64,000 bases of DNA from Strigops habroptila (GCF_004027225.2 NC_044289.2:12052354-12116353), one strand, 5' to 3'; shown: positions 1-15,400, numbered from the stretch's first letter. A program made the numbers and translations. The notes: generated from the sequence alone by a model not told the origin.

Positions 1-3000
1 GAGAAGCAAGTGCTGCAGCTCTCAGCTCTGTGGGCTGATGCTTTGGTTGCTGTTTTCGTGCATCTCTAAGTGGTAAAGATCAGAGCTGGGGTTTTCACAC
101 AGCTACAATCACAGATGTAGGAAAGAAATAGTCCAGCAGTATCTGCCAAAGGGGGAACTTTGCATGTTCTGTGTGCATATGGGAACTCTGGTCTCTGCAT
201 GGTTTCTGCATGTTCCAGTATCTAAAAACTAGAGTTGATATTTCCTCTTATAGGATCATTATAGATGAAATTTATGAATAAATTTCATAGCTGGCTTTAT
301 GGTAAAGTCTCATTGATAAAACAAGTGAATTTGCTTAGAAAGGAGTGTCTGATTAGGAAATTTTCCTAGTATTGATAAACACTTCCAGAAAACAGGCTGC
401 TTAATACCACATCTGAATTGCTACTTGGTAACCTGTTAGGTGCCAGGACCACTATTCTCAGAGATACTGGAAATGACCAAGTTCAAGTGTTGTGATTGCA
501 GGTTCTGCACACGTGCCTTAGAGTGCAATTGCTTAACTGTTCATGTCTTGAGTTTGTGGCTGTATTTCTTGCCTTGAGAGGCAGCAAGTGTTTGTTGCTC
601 ACCTTGTCAGGCTGCACAGAGGTGTCTGCAGCACTCACTAGCAGGAAGAGGGATGGAAGGGGGACAGTGGGTTGTCTGGATGTAGGGAAACTTACGCTTA
701 GTTGTGGTCTGGGGTTTTTTGAGGTGTAATGTCCCTCCAGAGTTTTGGGTGGTGCCTTCTGTTTTGCTCTTGGGTTCTGCCTGTTGGCTTTTTCCCTGGC
801 ACCTTGAGGACAACCTCCCTGTCTGTTAAGGGGCTGAGCACTCAGAATGACAGCAGAACATCACGGGATGGAGCGTGACTTACGCCTACCACAACCACAC
901 TGCTACCTTTAAAACTTCAGGAGCAATTATTATTCCATGCCATTGCTCTTTGCACTATATTGCTCTCACACATACATAACTAACAAACTAATGACTGCTC
1001 TGATACTAATGCACAGAGGGTATACGTTGTATATGTGAAATCTAAAGTGTCAAACTGTAATGTTTTGAAGCTTCTTGCATCTAATGTGCAAGAACCAAAG
1101 CCTAAGGCAAAGTTGTTCATTCTGGCAGGCGCTGCTGAATTAAACCATAAGGCAGTTCTTTCCTTACATTCCCGAGTGCATTCTCTGATAATATCCTGGA
1201 CTTGGGAACTTCAAGATTATTTGCTGACTGGAACCTATCTCTAGCTTGAAATGCTCTTGTGCTTTCCTGTGTTCAGAGTGCTACATGCGTAACAAGGAGG
1301 GCTACTGCTGCAATCCAGCTGGATAGGAAAAGGACAGAACATCCTAGAATGTAACTTCGTGGTGAAAAAAGCAGCAGTGTGGTAGTGAGAGGCTTCCAGT
1401 GATTGTGCAAAATCAAACTGTGTTAACGTTAACATTAAATCATGCTCCTTCTTCAGGATCACTGCGGAAGTGAGCAAAGAGAAAGATCAGGCCGGAGTCT
1501 TTAAGACAATAAACCAAAGGGTTGTTTTAGTTTGGACGGTGGTATTGAACTTCCCAGTGCATTCTTGACAACTCCCTGAAGTTGTGTGTCCATGTCTGAG
1601 TGTCTGTGTGACCACCCAGTGTGTGGTCTTGGGCAATAACTGGAGTTTTGGGCTGCTCAGCACAGTGTGGTGGGCAATGGTGAACCACTGTGAGGTGAAG
1701 GTGGCAGGGAAGGGCTTTGCCTCTGGCCTGTCTCTGTAGCACTGCTTTCTCTGCCCCCAGCTCTGCACTCTGCTGCTGTCCTTGGCTCTGTTCTGTAATG
1801 CTCGTGTCACATTGGGTAATGTGGCCACAGTGTGACTGAGTTAATATTCTCTGTTGTGCTGCACATCTAATACTGTGCTTCTATGTTCGGTGTTTCCCTT
1901 GATATCACAGATGTTGATCATGATCTTCTGTCCATGGATCTCGTACACGCTGGCACTTGCCGTGTTAATTTGTGCAGAAGACCCTACTTCTCACGTTGCT
2001 CAGTTTCCCTGTTTTCATGTCTTGCTTTTTGGTGCCTCAGTGAGCTGTATGCAGCTTTTTAAACCACCCAAAGTAGTGTCTCCCTGGTTTGAAGCCTGCC
2101 AGGGTAGACAGATCATACTGAATCAGTAAGCTGTCCTGGTGTAAATTATGTCAAAGTGGTGGCCTGCTCTGTGTGAGGTGACTCACTTGTGTTGTTACAC
2201 CCTTTCCCTAAGGATAAGGCATCCCTGCTACAGGGAGTAGCTTGCACCAGGCTCTGTAGCAGTTGAGTCAGATCTCTTGTCAATTAATGTAATTAAGTTA
2301 GCTGTAGCAATACCTCCTCTTAACTGTCCTCGTGGTTGTGACTGTTAGTAGCTGAAGTAGGAGGGGACCATCCCATGGTACCCAAGGGAGATGGCACTTA
2401 AATTCTTCTAGGTATCTGGCAGCATAAGCTGCTGATGGTGCAGACTCATGGAAATTTACTGATGGAGGTGATGCAAGCTGCTCAAAGCTTGCAGCTAAAT
2501 AACCTGCGAGTGTTCTGCTCCCTCTCGGAGCCTGCTCACACTAATGTTCCCATGGTTAGGTAACTGGCTGTGCATCTGTTTACAAAACAGTATCCAAAAT
2601 AACTTGTTTCTGTTTTGTTTCCTCAGCTGTATCTGCATCTTGGTTACAGCTAGAAAAATAGAAGAACTGAGTCTGTTGCTGAAAGGGGGGTTGAACTTGT
2701 TTCCTATTGTTGCTTTAATGCGAAGTTGTTTTCACCATCTCGGGACTTTGGTTGGTATAAAGCTTGTCTGCTGTCATCTCATAGGCATCCTGTGTCTTCT
2801 GGATGTCTGGGACAGTAATAGAGCAGCTTTACATCCCTGTCTGAAGACTGGATTCATTCTTGGTGTGATGACCATGCTGAAGATGCTAGCCCTAGCACAC
2901 GGGGAATAGTCACTTCTGTAGGAAGGGCTTTGCTTGCCTCCCTGGAAGTCAGCAAGAGATGATCCTCGTTCAGCTAGTGCTCAGATCTTCACCAGAGCAG

Positions 3001-3022
3001 GTTGAGCAGCAGCCCCATAGTT

Positions 3023-3038
3023 GGGGGGGGGGGGGGGG
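3023..3038. repeat. Poly-G homopolymer, 16 bases
   Basis: An uninterrupted run of about 16 G lies inside the DLGAP4 intron. Its length is likely variable and error-prone in assembly. It may also form a G-quadruplex on the + strand. Confidence 0.9.
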
Positions 3039-6000
3039 CAGAAATGGGCCCCAAGGCAGCTCTCTAAGTGGATTGCTGCAAGGCTGGAATGCACCAGCCC
3101 CTCTGGCTGGGGCTTAATGCACGGTCGGAGCTGGAGCAAGCAGGAATGCTTCCAGCTCTTCCCCAGGTTGGTGCAGTTCAGTGACAACAGAAATCGGACA
3201 CTTGAAAATTAAAGGCACGTATTTGGTGTTGTCTCACCTCTTCACTTGCCACAGGACTGTTAATTTATTTTCAGAAGCTCTTCTGCTTGGCTTTGGCCTC
3301 TGAAAAGCTGTTTGGGGATAAAGGAGATTTTTCTCTTGCTGTCATGTAGTGGCAGAGCTGAGCACACAGTCGCCTCTTCAGGTATGTTGAGGAGGAAGAC
3401 TAACTCTTGCAGTGTGCACTCCAGGTCTCCATTAACCTCTGCAATGGGAGCAGTTTCAACACTCCCTTTTTTCAGCTTCTTGACAGCACTTTTCCCTGCT
3501 GGATCATTCTCTTGCTGTCAGAGGTTCACAGTGTTTCTCCTGCCTGGCTGCCAGCAGCTGCACAGAGGAGACTTCTGGTACAGTCATCCTTGGCCACTGA
3601 CCTTCATCTCAACCCTGGCTGAGATTTCAGAGCAGCTTTCTTCTCCTGAGGGATGGACCTTTGTGGTGTGTGGTTGCTTACTGTGACTATCAAGTATCTT
3701 CAGCCAGTATCTAATACTTCTGTCTTAACTCTTCTGGTATGGCCTAGGTCTAAGAAACTTGACTGGGGTATGTCTTCCTCTGAAAGTGTGGCTCTGGTAC
3801 ATACACAGCCTGAATGTTTTCTTGAAAGTGCTTTCCAGGAAAACATAGAAGGCATTGGATTGGCTCCTTTCCCAGTCTGGTGTCAAAGACATCAGGAGTG
3901 ACCCTGAGCCATCCTCTTACAGGCGATGCTGGGACCATGAGGTGTGTATGTGCTGAGGGTCTGTGCTTGGGGCAGTTCTGTGGTTCAGACTGAAGTGCCA
4001 AGGGCAGAGCTGTGTCCGTCCCTTGGAGGTGCTGCTTCCTAGTGTATCTTTGCTGTGCTCTCCCTCTGACTGATGGAAGATCCTTCTGGGAAATGAACCC
4101 CTGGAGCAGACAGCTAGAGACCTGCTGCTGCATAAGCTCTTCTTGACCCCAAACTTACTGTGCCCCACAAATTAAATGCCCCTCTAAGTTTGCATCTACA
4201 TGATCACAGTTTTGTTTTTGTCTGGTGGTTCTGGTTTTGTAAGGCCACATAACGTGAAAGCACTTGCTGGACTAACCCCTGGGTCCTGACATGGTGCCAG
4301 TCTGTGCTGGGTAGCTAGTGCAGCTATGTCCTCAGCAATCCTTTTGAGCTAAACACAGCAAAGGCTGGGTTGGTGACTGCCCTGGAGAGCACTGCACCCA
4401 AAGATCAGCATTTCATTTGGAAGGGTAAGCTGCTGTTACTAGGAATTTCATCCTACAGCCAGTCTTGGTGTTGGACAACTGGCAGGACGAGGAGTGGCTG
4501 CTTGAATGCACTTTCATTTCAAGCTTAAAATTGTTCCCTGGTCAAGTGTGGGAAGATGGCCAAGAGGAGAAATAACTCCAGGCTTGGGCGATCTTCAGAG
4601 TGTCTGGTTTGGACTTGCAGAGGAACATAGAGGTGGGATTTATCACTGAGGTGATGGCAATGTATCATCTTAGTGGCTGTGAGGAAGTGAGGACAGGCCA
4701 CCTCTAAGCGCTGCTGCGAGGTTGACTCCTTGCTCCCAGGAGCTATTTGGAAGGTCTGAGCTGGTTCTCTCCAAAACCATTTTGCCTTTGGTCGTGTGAA
4801 GAAGTCTTTGCAAGGAACAGTTTGAGCTTGTTGGCTCCATCCTGCCCTTGCAGGAAGAACTTCTGGGCCTGAATGCTTTAGAGTTGTCTTCACCTCTGTG
4901 CTCTAACTGCTGTCTGAATGCTCAGATTGTTGGCAGGGGTTGTGGGAAAAGGGAAGAGGTGGGTATGGACACGATCAGCAACAGTCCCACCACCTGCCTG
5001 CTGAAATGTCTGATCTTATTCTCCAGAGAACTGGTAGCACACTGTTTGGTAAGGTTGTGACTCTGGGGACCTCTAGCAAAAACCTCTGTACTTTGCTTTC
5101 TGGAACTTCAGACTTAGTAAGCTTCTGATAGGAGGAGCAGGACCCTTCCCACTGTAGCTGTTATATTAGATTTGGAACTTGCCTGATGTTTTCTGCCAAA
5201 CTGAGTCCAGCAGATCCTGTGTTTTTTCCATGGCACCAGTTTAGGTTACTCCATAACTGACAGAAGGTTCTGTGCTTGTTTGGAGCAGGGGCTTTGCAAT
5301 CAACTGGTTTTTGCACTGCCTGTTTGAGTGCAGATGCCCTGAGAAACTGCTGTATGTGCCAGGAGAGGAAGCTGAAGATGAGCAGGAAAAAGCAGCATTG
5401 TGGATAGGCTGCTTTCAAGGCTGAACAAGCACTGTGGAAAGCCTGCTCATGCCATACGTTGACAACTCTCTGGATAAAGAATAGCTGGGGTGGTGTGTCT
5501 TTAGAGTCTCTCCAGGACGCCCATCCAGCTCCAGGAGATCAAGGGAACACTCTTTCAGGAAGGCCACATAGCTGTGCTTCAGCAAGGAGTGGCTCCTTCC
5601 AAAAACACCTCTGGTAACCTGTCTTTTGCTGGAATAACTTCAAAACAGTCTGACTCAAGATCATTCTCATCACTTTCCTCAAGCCACTCGGAATCAGTGG
5701 TTGTTCCCTCCTTCCCACCCTGTCACACTAACCTGTTCCATTAGTGTCAGTGCTTCACCTGCTTGTTGGATTTAGTGTTTCCAGGTGGAGTCCTGAGAAG
5801 AAGCTTTTTGGAATATCCTGCAGAACAACTCTAGGATCTCCAAGTTTGGTTTGGGTGATATTTCTTTTGTAGCTATACCTCTGGGAAGTTGAAAGGAGGG
5901 AGAGAGCACTTGTTTGGAAACAGGAATAAATAAGCAAGGTGGGAAATGAAGCCAGGAAGTCTTCTGGCACAAGCTTTCAAGGCAGGAAAATAGTTTGTTC

Positions 6001-9000
6001 TGCAGTTGAGCAGGTTCCTGAAAGCAGCAGGGGATGCTGCAGTGACGTTTAATGTTTTTGGTGGAGACTGGGTTTTACTATTAACCCTCCTTAGAAGGCC
6101 AGGGAGTCGTCATGCCAGATACAGAATTCCAAACAGCAGGACAGGTCCTGAGGGTGCTGTGGCAGACCAAATGGCATGAGAACCAAATAACTGAGACAGT
6201 GCCTTTCGTTTTGTTGCCTAGAAACTGAGTCTCTTAAATGAATGTGGTGGGGCTCTTCCCCAGCCTCTCCCTGTGTCCCTTTTCTAGTTAATAGCCTTAG
6301 ATCTTCAGAGTACCTTTATGGCAGGTTCTGCAAGCTGGAGGACCAGGTGAACAGGTACTGCACACATGAATCCAGACCTTCTGCTACCCATATTTGTGGC
6401 TGAAAAGTGGTGGTCTGGGCTCTGAACTTTAAAGATTACAGAGACTTCAGGACTGTGAACCAGGAACTTGGTGTTTTGGAGCCTCCAGTAAAAGCAAAGC
6501 GAGCTGTAAAGATGATGACTTGTTGGTAGCTTGAAGCTATTTAGGTCACAGATATTAGAGCCTCAGATGTGCGTGGAGAAGACTCAGTTCACACTTGGGA
6601 TTCGTTGTGCTCTTTCATTTCAGAGCTGGAGCCTGCACAGTGGCTCCTTTGTCAGCTGGCCTGCTTGATTCCTGAAATGAAGTATTCCAGAAAGTGCTGG
6701 GTTTACTCCGGATACCCCCTCCCTTTGGAGGATGGCAGAAGGGACTATTGTTCTGCAAGTGCTTGTGATGTTTGAAATTCTTAAGCAATCAAAGCTGGGG
6801 ACTCTTGGCCTGTGGGAGAACAGTGTGCTCAGCATCACTGGGGACATACACTGCTGTTTGCATACCTCCCTGCTTAGCTAGTGAGAAAGTCAGCTCGGCT
6901 TTGTGGTACCCATAGGTTAGTTCATCTGGGAGCCCTCAGAAATCCAAGCAGTGATAACAGCTATGCTTTCAAGAGCTTCCTAGTACCCTGCCCAAAAGAA
7001 TTAGAAGGTTGGGATATTTGCTTAGTTGCCTGCTCCAACTCTAAGGACTTGCCTTGCCTCTTCAGATCAATGGGAGGTTTGTAGTGCTGCCTGTTCTGGT
7101 TGGTGCAGCACTAACCACTGCCTCAAATGTAATGCTAATGAAGGGAGGGAGCAGCCTGCTCCAGCCTCTTCTGTGTTGGTCCATGTGATCCTTTTTAATC
7201 TTGTAACTAATGCCATGTTAAATTGTGAATATGGAACAGCTTTCTCTAACATGCAAAGCTTGTGCCTCAGCCAACAGACATTTCCCAGCAGTTTTGACTT
7301 TGATTCTTCAGCATTAGCATAATGTTGCCACATCTTGGTTTGTACATAGTTAAGGAAGGAAATGGCTTCAATTGGATCTGACTATTAAAACCTCCTGATT
7401 GTAGCTTTGAAGATGTAAATCCTGGGTGCTGGCTGCCTGACAGCAAATGTCCAAGTGGAAAGACAGTCTTGACTAAGGGTTAGGTTTTCCTAGGCTGGGT
7501 AAGCATGGGAAGATGTCTGTTCAGCTTGATGCTTTCCCCATCTCCCTTGCACCAAGGCTGTGTTGCATTGTCTCCTCATCTGCTGACACATGTGCTTTCT
7601 CTGGCCCTGTGGGTACAGGGTGGGGTTTGTTTTTAGCTTACAAAGAATTTCTCGTCATCTGGGTGTGGGGAGGGTTTTTCATAATATTCTGGCAAAACCA
7701 CCTCTGCTGCTCCTGGTGGCATCTCTGAGTTCCTGAAACAGCTGGAATATCGTCCTGTGAGCGAGTGAGAATAGCAGATGCCATCAATTCGCTGTCTGGA
7801 TCAGGTAAAATTTGGGATGCAGTAACTGGAAACTATGATGAAAATCTTGATGCTGAATGAAGTGATGGAGAAATGAATTCTTCTCTTACGCCGAAGTTCT
7901 TCAGCAGCAATGGTGGCAATTTCTAGATCTAGATAGGCTAAAGAATTGCTGCTGCTTCTGTTCTTGGGGATGAAGCAGTTGCCTTGGAGCCCCACTTATA
8001 CTGGGGGAACTAGGCTATTGCTGACACCAGTGCAGGCCTGTTCCTGTTATCACAGTCTGTGTTGACAAGCTGCTGGCTGCCATCAGTGTTTTCAGCACCC
8101 TCTTGGCCAGCTCTTCTGTGAACAGTGTTTAAATGGTACACTTAAAATAATGGTAACTCATCCACACTGCTTCCATGAGTGTCTGTTGGTGGGAACATGC
8201 CAACATTGCCTCAGCAACCGTGCAGTTTCTGCAGAAACTTCCTGCTGTTCCCCAAGCACCACAGACCCAAATTCATGTCAGTGGGCTCGGATGCCCAAAA
8301 GCTTTAGGTGTAATTCTGCTTTATTGGAGCTCTTTGTGTTCCTGCAACTGCAGAAAGGTCCTGGACAAAAAATGAGATGGGTTTCTGGTGGCCTTAGAGG
8401 ATGGTTCCTGAGGAAAGGAAGGTATGTGGGGAAGTACTGCAGAATAACTGTGCTGTTTGTACCATGCCAAATGGACAAATTCCGCTTTCTGAGAGGGCAA
8501 GCAGTTGGGTTGTTGCACTTTGTGCTCAAGATGCAGCTTCCTGCCTGTACATTGAAAGCTTGCAGTGTATCTCCTTTGATACATGAGCAACTGCTTGGGA
8601 ATGACTTGATCTTGTGCTTTAGTGGTCAGCATATCCTAAAATAGCAAGCTCGAGCTGCTGAGCTTTGACATAGACAAGAAGAGACTTGGTTTTCCAAGTG
8701 GTGCTATATGGTTTCTAGCCATATGGTTTTGACTGGGTGTGACTTTGTGGAGGTGTGTTCAGATTCCCTGGCCTTCTGCAGTGGCAGAGAAGCAAGTTTC
8801 AAGCATCTGCATATGCCATCCTCTGAGTGATGTGGCGTTACAGAAAGCGATGGGAATGGGAAGGATATTTCATGCAGTGCATAATGAGCTGGTGGAACTC
8901 ACTTCTGCAGGATATTCTAGAAACTGCTAGCTTGGAGAAAAACTAACAAGAGCTGTCTAATTATACTAGCTTTCCTAAACACTTTGAAGATTAACGCTAA

Positions 9001-9216
9001 TACCCTCAGTGCACTTAAAGGTGGCTGTAGAAGTGGATGAGTGGAGGATTCTCAGTCATTCTTTATATTCGTGTCTCCTCTAAACACCTAACTCTGGTCC
9101 ATGCAGTTTGCCACTTTGCAGAGGGACAGCAGGTTAGTTAATGTCCCTTGGTGGGGCAGAGAGAGGGGAAGCCTCCTGTGACCTAGTGGCACTGGTTAAT
9201 TCATGTCTGGGTCACA

Positions 9217-9412
9217 TTTATTATTATTTAATTAATAATTTATTAATATTTATTAGTTATAAATAGGATTTTATTGTTTAATTTTAATTATTGTTTATAT
9301 AGTAATATTCATCTTATTTATTATTAGTAGTAGTATTATTGTTTATTATTAATTATTTATATTTATTATTTATTATTTCTCTGTTATTTATGATCTAATT
9401 GATAGTTGTTAA
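9217..9412. repeat. AT-rich low-complexity block (TTATTA-like)
   Basis: About 200 bases consist almost only of A and T, with recurring TTATT/TTATTA words and no constant unit. It sits in otherwise mixed intron sequence. It looks like a decayed simple repeat, possibly seeded from an old retroposon tail, but no element body is recognisable next to it. Confidence 0.85.
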
Positions 9413-12400
9413 ATTCATGTGTATGCTGTCATTATCCTAAGTAAAACTTGCAGAGAGAGTGGCATTAGGAGAGGAATACAGAGACTGGGCACTATGGTAC
9501 ACACAGTGCTCTGGGGGCTTGGGTCCCTTTAGCTGTGCTGCTTCACATCTCTTGGTGTATTAAGCTCATTGAGTATTAGCCCTCATTAGTGAGGGTGTTG
9601 GGGGAATAAGCACAGCCTGATTCCAGTACGGAGCAAAGGCACACTGAACTGATGGACCATTCCCTTTGCTTCATCTCCTTTGTGGAAAACTGTGTGTGCC
9701 ACCACTAATGGGCACTGAGCTCATAGGTGAGAGGCTGGGGCCCTGTCATTGGGGATCAGGCACCCCCACCCTCAGAGCTGCAGTTCTGCTTCTCTTGGGA
9801 CCTCGCTCATGGCTTTTCTCTTCGCAGTGACTTCTTGAGGTGGGATGGTTGGTCGTGGGGATCTTGGTGCTAAGTGTGTTAACAGCGTGGACAGGCAGAA
9901 GGAATGCTCCCTCAGCTACTGCACTGTGCTGGATTGGAGGCCTGCCTGGGTCCCACAGGACAGATGGACAGCTTGCTGGATGTGCAGCTGCGGGGCGGGG
10001 TGGAGTTGCCTATCGCTGCTCCAATGTGCTTTAAAACCTGTGCTGGAAATGACTTCGGAGAGGGTGGGGAGACAATAAATGTCTCTTCTAGTACAAATAG
10101 AAGCCCCAGTAATAGCTGCTGCAGATGGGTTTGGGAGTGTCTGTGGCTGGCGTTGTCTGTCGTGGCTGCTGGGTCCGTACTGTAAGGCTGAGTCTGTGCT
10201 GCAAGGGGGAGATGACCAAATCAGAATGCCAGCAGTGCAAGATAAACCGCAGCATTCTTGGGTGGTATCATCTGATGCCTCTTAAATTTGTGACCTTCTA
10301 CAAGTGGCCTTCCCAGCGTGATAGTTTTCAGTGTATAAGTGCTTATAATTTCTTGGCTCAAACATTGCTGTGAATTACAAATCGGAGCATCTCCAAGAAG
10401 CTCAAACTTCTGGTACATTGAAAAAATGCAAAGTCCCTCATGTGAAGAGATCCCAACACTCGTAGCTTTTCCTTCACTGGTTAAAGGTTTCTGCTCACAC
10501 CCAACATACAGAGTTGCTGCTGTCCTTGCCTGCCTTGTGCAGTCAGCCCAGCACACTCAACGCTGTTAGTTAATGCTGCAGTTCACCCTAAAGGCATCTC
10601 TGTCATGGATGACCAGAGAACACAAATGGTGGTGGTGCTTTTCCCCTGGTGCTGCTGCTTGGGAGGAGCACCTGGACCATGCTCTGTCTGAGTTGTACAC
10701 AAGCCAGGTTATGCTTCTCAGCTCTGTGATTAGAAGCAAACAACAGGTACAGTAAGCAAAGCTGAGGGTTGGGGGGAGCTGGTGAAGGGCTAAAATGTTC
10801 CTCTTGGTTGTCTGAGAGCTTCAGAAAGGTTTTGCTGGGCTGGCCACTCTGTAGGTCTCTACGGAGGCAGTGCACAGATTGGGCTGTAAGGTACGTGAGC
10901 TGCTCACTCTGGGATGCTGCTGGTGTAGCCTGGAGCTTAGTGGAGTAAGGACTGTGGCAGGAGAGTCCACAGCCCGTCCCCAACTCCCCAGCTTAGTCAG
11001 CAACATATTTCCCTGTTGGGCACCTCTTTGTCTCTGGGTAGTATCAAGGTGAGATTCATCTTTTTCAAAGATGAGTACTACTAAGATTTACAAAGGGAAA
11101 GCACTGAGGGAGTGGATATTTATAGCATTTCCATGAACAGTCTCTTGAAATGAATGCAGTCACGTAACATGGCTTTCCAGGAGTGTGGTTTTGCTTAACC
11201 AGTGTAAGACTACTTCTAAAATTGCTCCAGCACTCTAAAGACATTGATTCTTTCAGAGCAGGTGATGGCATCTTCACAGGGATTCCCCATCTTTGTCTAG
11301 ATGGAAATAGTTACCTCTTGGCTAATAAAATTTGGGTTTCTCATCTGTGCCTCTAATGCAAGTATCTTGACCGTCAATCTGCAGAATGCTCAGACAGCTT
11401 CTAAACAGGCCAAATACAGGTTCGAGGAGGCCTGTCTGCTTGGCCATGGCCATGAAGGTTAGAAACACCTTGTTTTAGCAGAAAAAATAAGGTTGGAAGT
11501 GTTTGCTTTGAACCATAAAAATCAGTGAGTATCTGTATTGTCTTCAGTAGCAACTGTAATGTGGATCATTTTCACGTGGGCTCTACAAATAAAACATTCC
11601 ACAATTTGTTATAATTCCAGCCTTGAAGTGTTCTTCTAGCTGATGAAAATCAGAGGTCAGGCTGCTTGGAATGTGGCTGTTCCAGTTCCCTTTGCTACTG
11701 CTAACTGCTCTAAATGCAACTTCTTCCATGGTCCCCTGTGGCAAACACAAGCCTGAAGACATGAGACCAAAATCTCTGAGGGGATAGTATAAGTGGTGAT
11801 AGCGGCTCTCATTTGCTGCAAGATTATTGGGTTGTTTCACTTGACAAATGAGGTTGTCTTGTAATAGGAGAGACTATTTCAGAGCATTTTGCTTTATGCA
11901 TGAGGAAATGTCATTTCTTCAGATCTTCCTAGAGAGAAAGGAGGGATGCAGGGAAGTGACAGCAGCTTGAGCGCTGCTAGTGTGTTTGAGGGCAGCCTGA
12001 CTCACCTTCGCAACTGACTGTGGCTTGGAGCCTTTGAGGTAGTTTAACCAGAACGAGGATGGCTTAAATAGGTCCTTGAAGTCACTGGAATGATTAGAAA
12101 TATCACCAGGCTCTACTGAGTCAGCAATAGCAACTAAATAACTGGGCACTTCATGTTAGACACACACTCGAGGGCAATTATGATACTTAAATCTAAACCC
12201 AAATACTTTGGCTCTGATCTTGGTGGTGCTGGCAGGCAGTGAGCAGGTCAGCACAGTCTGGTGGTGTTTGAACAGGGGCCTCTTAAGGTGACACTGGATT
12301 TAATATTCTTTTATGACTCCTACATTTAGGCTTTGAAGAAGCAAATGCCTGGTTCTTGGGAAGCAGAGGGAGAGGATCACAGCATGCCCAACTGGTTTGG

Positions 12401-15400
12401 GGGTCAGGAGGCTTCTCCAGGCTAACACTGAAACACAGCTCCTCTGCTGGGGCTGCATCAGTGGGTATTGCCCAAGCCCCGGAGAGCAGCAGTGCAAGAT
12501 GCTAATGTGGAAACATGCTGCTTTCTAAAAGTAATTATGCAAGGAAGACTATAAACAGACATTCCTGCCCCCGAAATCAATCATCCCCAGCACAGTTGTG
12601 AATTCTGACAGCTTGCTTAAATAAGCCTTAGAAGATCCTATGAGCAGGAAGTCTAGGGTTGCCAAGCTGGAAGCTTAAGCGAAACTTCCACATTTTCGTG
12701 TTCTGCACCTTTTTGGAGCGTGGCTGATGTTCACAAGTGAACTTGGCTGATGGTGCTGCAGAATAAGATGTGTACCTGCTCCAGTGCCCATGTGGGTTGT
12801 GTTCCACATCGTAGCACAAGCTGATTTTAAAATATAATAGGCTATGACCTGCAGCAGCTCGAGAGCAGACACATGCCCTGTTGAGCTGTAGCCCTTTGGA
12901 GGGGGTAAGTCAGCAATTGGAACACTTCAAACTGGTGGGATTGACCTCTGAGCCATGATGGCATGCTGCCTGATCGGATGGTCCTGGAGCATCTCTGTCC
13001 TACTGGGATGCTCTTGGCTGCCTCAATATCTTGTCTCTTGCTACAGATGTGAGAAACACTGAAGCTTAGGTCAGAGTTGTGTTGAGGGAGAAGGGCAGGC
13101 TGCTCTAGATGAGCTTACTCTGACTTTTGCTTTTGAAACCCATTGTAGGCAAGATGTGGCTTCTGGGTTTGCTGCACAGTCAAAAGTCCCTGGTTTATGG
13201 CTGCAGAGGCCTTCAGTGGGGTTAATTTGCAATTGCATTAATCAAAGCATCCCCAATTCTTTAAGGCTTCTGATCTTTTTGTTTCATTTGCAGTGTTTCT
13301 TGGAGCCATAAACTTGTTTTTACAGCTTACATAGTCAACCCTTTGACCCACGTGTACTTTAACAGGAGTAATTTTTTCTTGGTACTCTGTGATTTCCTTC
13401 TAGCAAAATGTGTGATGCTCTTCAGTTGAGCTGGATGGCATGAAGGGGTCCCCAGGAACAAGACGAGGGGATGCTGCAGTTTCCCCCTGTATACAGAGCA
13501 GCACAAACAGTATTCATATTGTCTGTTGGTATGTGGAAGGATGAATTTGGATCTAGCTTATCGACCCTGAACACCACTGACTGTCCCCAGGAAACTCTGC
13601 TGACTTTCTGTGCTCATGTGCTGCCCTCACCTTGTTTTGCCTGGCTGCAGTGTTCGATATCAGACAGCAATTGATTTCCTTTCCCTAATTACAGTGCTGT
13701 GGATGTAAACAGCAGCTGGGAAATCTGAGCTGTGCTCCTGTTAAACACGCCAGCACCACCGCTGCACCCCTCCATCGCCTGGGTGCCGGGTGCGATGGTG
13801 TCACAGAGGCTCACTGTTAGGTGGCGGGGACCCCAGGCAGCTGGCATTCCAAATGCTCTCCGTGAGGCTGTGTGGAGTGAGAGACAAGGTATTTAATTGT
13901 AGGGATATGCTTTCTCCACTGACAATTTGGGTGGCTCTTGCTTGGCCTAGATAATAGCCCCCTGGTACGGTAAGGCAAGGCAGTGTGAATGTCCTGTGTT
14001 TTGGTGGTGTAGCCACAGCTCATCAAGGGTTGCTCTGTTCAGGCTGCTCCTACTTGTCTGTACAAGACAGGCGTTAAGACTTGGCCTAGAAGTTGCTATA
14101 GCTGTGGCAATGAGAGAGGGTCATTGGGGGAGCCCTGGCACAGTGACTGTGGGCACTGCTCATCCATGGGGTGCTGTGGCTGTACAGCCAGGGGAGTGTC
14201 CTGTGATGGGGCAAAGCTCTCGTAGCTGTGCTCACCTGAGGAATGCTTTACCTCCCTAGCATGGTGTGCTCTGTGTCAGGTGGAATGTCCAGATTTCTGC
14301 TGTAAGAGCAGAGTAGGTAAACTACCGCATAAGACAAGTGTTAAATGGACCCAATCTACACTACACCTAAGGAGGCTTTTGGGGATGTTTGCAGAGAATG
14401 TTGGGAAGGAGAGGGGGCAACTGTGCAGTGGCTGTTGCTTTAGGAGGTAGGAACTTGCAATTTGAGGTGCAAAACTATTGAGATCAGGGAATATGGATTG
14501 GAGCAAGGAACCCAAAGGAGTGACAGCCCCTACAGTCATCATTCCTAGTACAGTCATCAGAGCTGTACGAGGAAAAACACTTAGAAACTGGGGTTGTGTT
14601 TGTACAGCCCATCTGTGGTGTTGGTTGGGTTACCTGGGACATGTGTGGGTACCTTTCAACAGCTAGGGGAAATGTGTGCATGGAGCAGGATGGTTCATGG
14701 GGTTTCAATTTGAAGGACAGAACCCCTTTATAGGAGACCAAGCACTATGGGCCGGAGCAGGGCACCAAGGAGAGCGAGTTGTCCCTGCAGATCCTCAGCC
14801 CCAGTGTGACACCCATCACCATGAGCCTCGGGGAGCATCTCTCCAGACTGCCTTTTGGACTAAGGAGGTTGCTGCCAAGGGCTGGGACACATCATGGGGT
14901 ACAGGGGAAAAGCAGGTTGGGGTTGCACAGGACTTAATGGGATATCTAGGGGAGGAACCAAAGGTGGGATTTGGTGATATGGAGAGGAACAAGAGCAGGG
15001 AATACAGTGGTAAGAGGGTAAAAGGGGCCAGTTGCATGTAGGTAGGTGGCTGGTCAGTGTGCTTGCTGAGCCCAGCACAGTCTGTCCTATCTGGACAGCA
15101 GTTGGAGTAGGACTTGGGCCTTAGGGGCTTGTGTCTGGGGCCAGGCACTGGGCAGACTGAGTGCCTGAGCACAGCTGCTGCAGGATCCACCTCGTACCTG
15201 TATTTTCATTAATGGACTTCCATCCTGTCAAGCCAGAGACAGGAGCAGGATGAGGCCGCTGCTGCTGTCTGTGTTCATGTGAGTGCTCTTCCGTGATCTG
15301 TGTGCCCAACCATGTGTATATACATACATGTAGTGGGTGTGTGTGCTCTGTGTGCCTGCTGGGAACACATCCTCAGCCTCACTACTGGCAGGATCTGGGG

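Noticed and set aside
8150-8644. A 164-codon open frame in the DLGAP4 intron
   Set aside because: The composition looks random, no motif is recognisable, no promoter or splice sites frame it, and other frames overlap it on both strands. One such frame is expected by chance in a window of this size.
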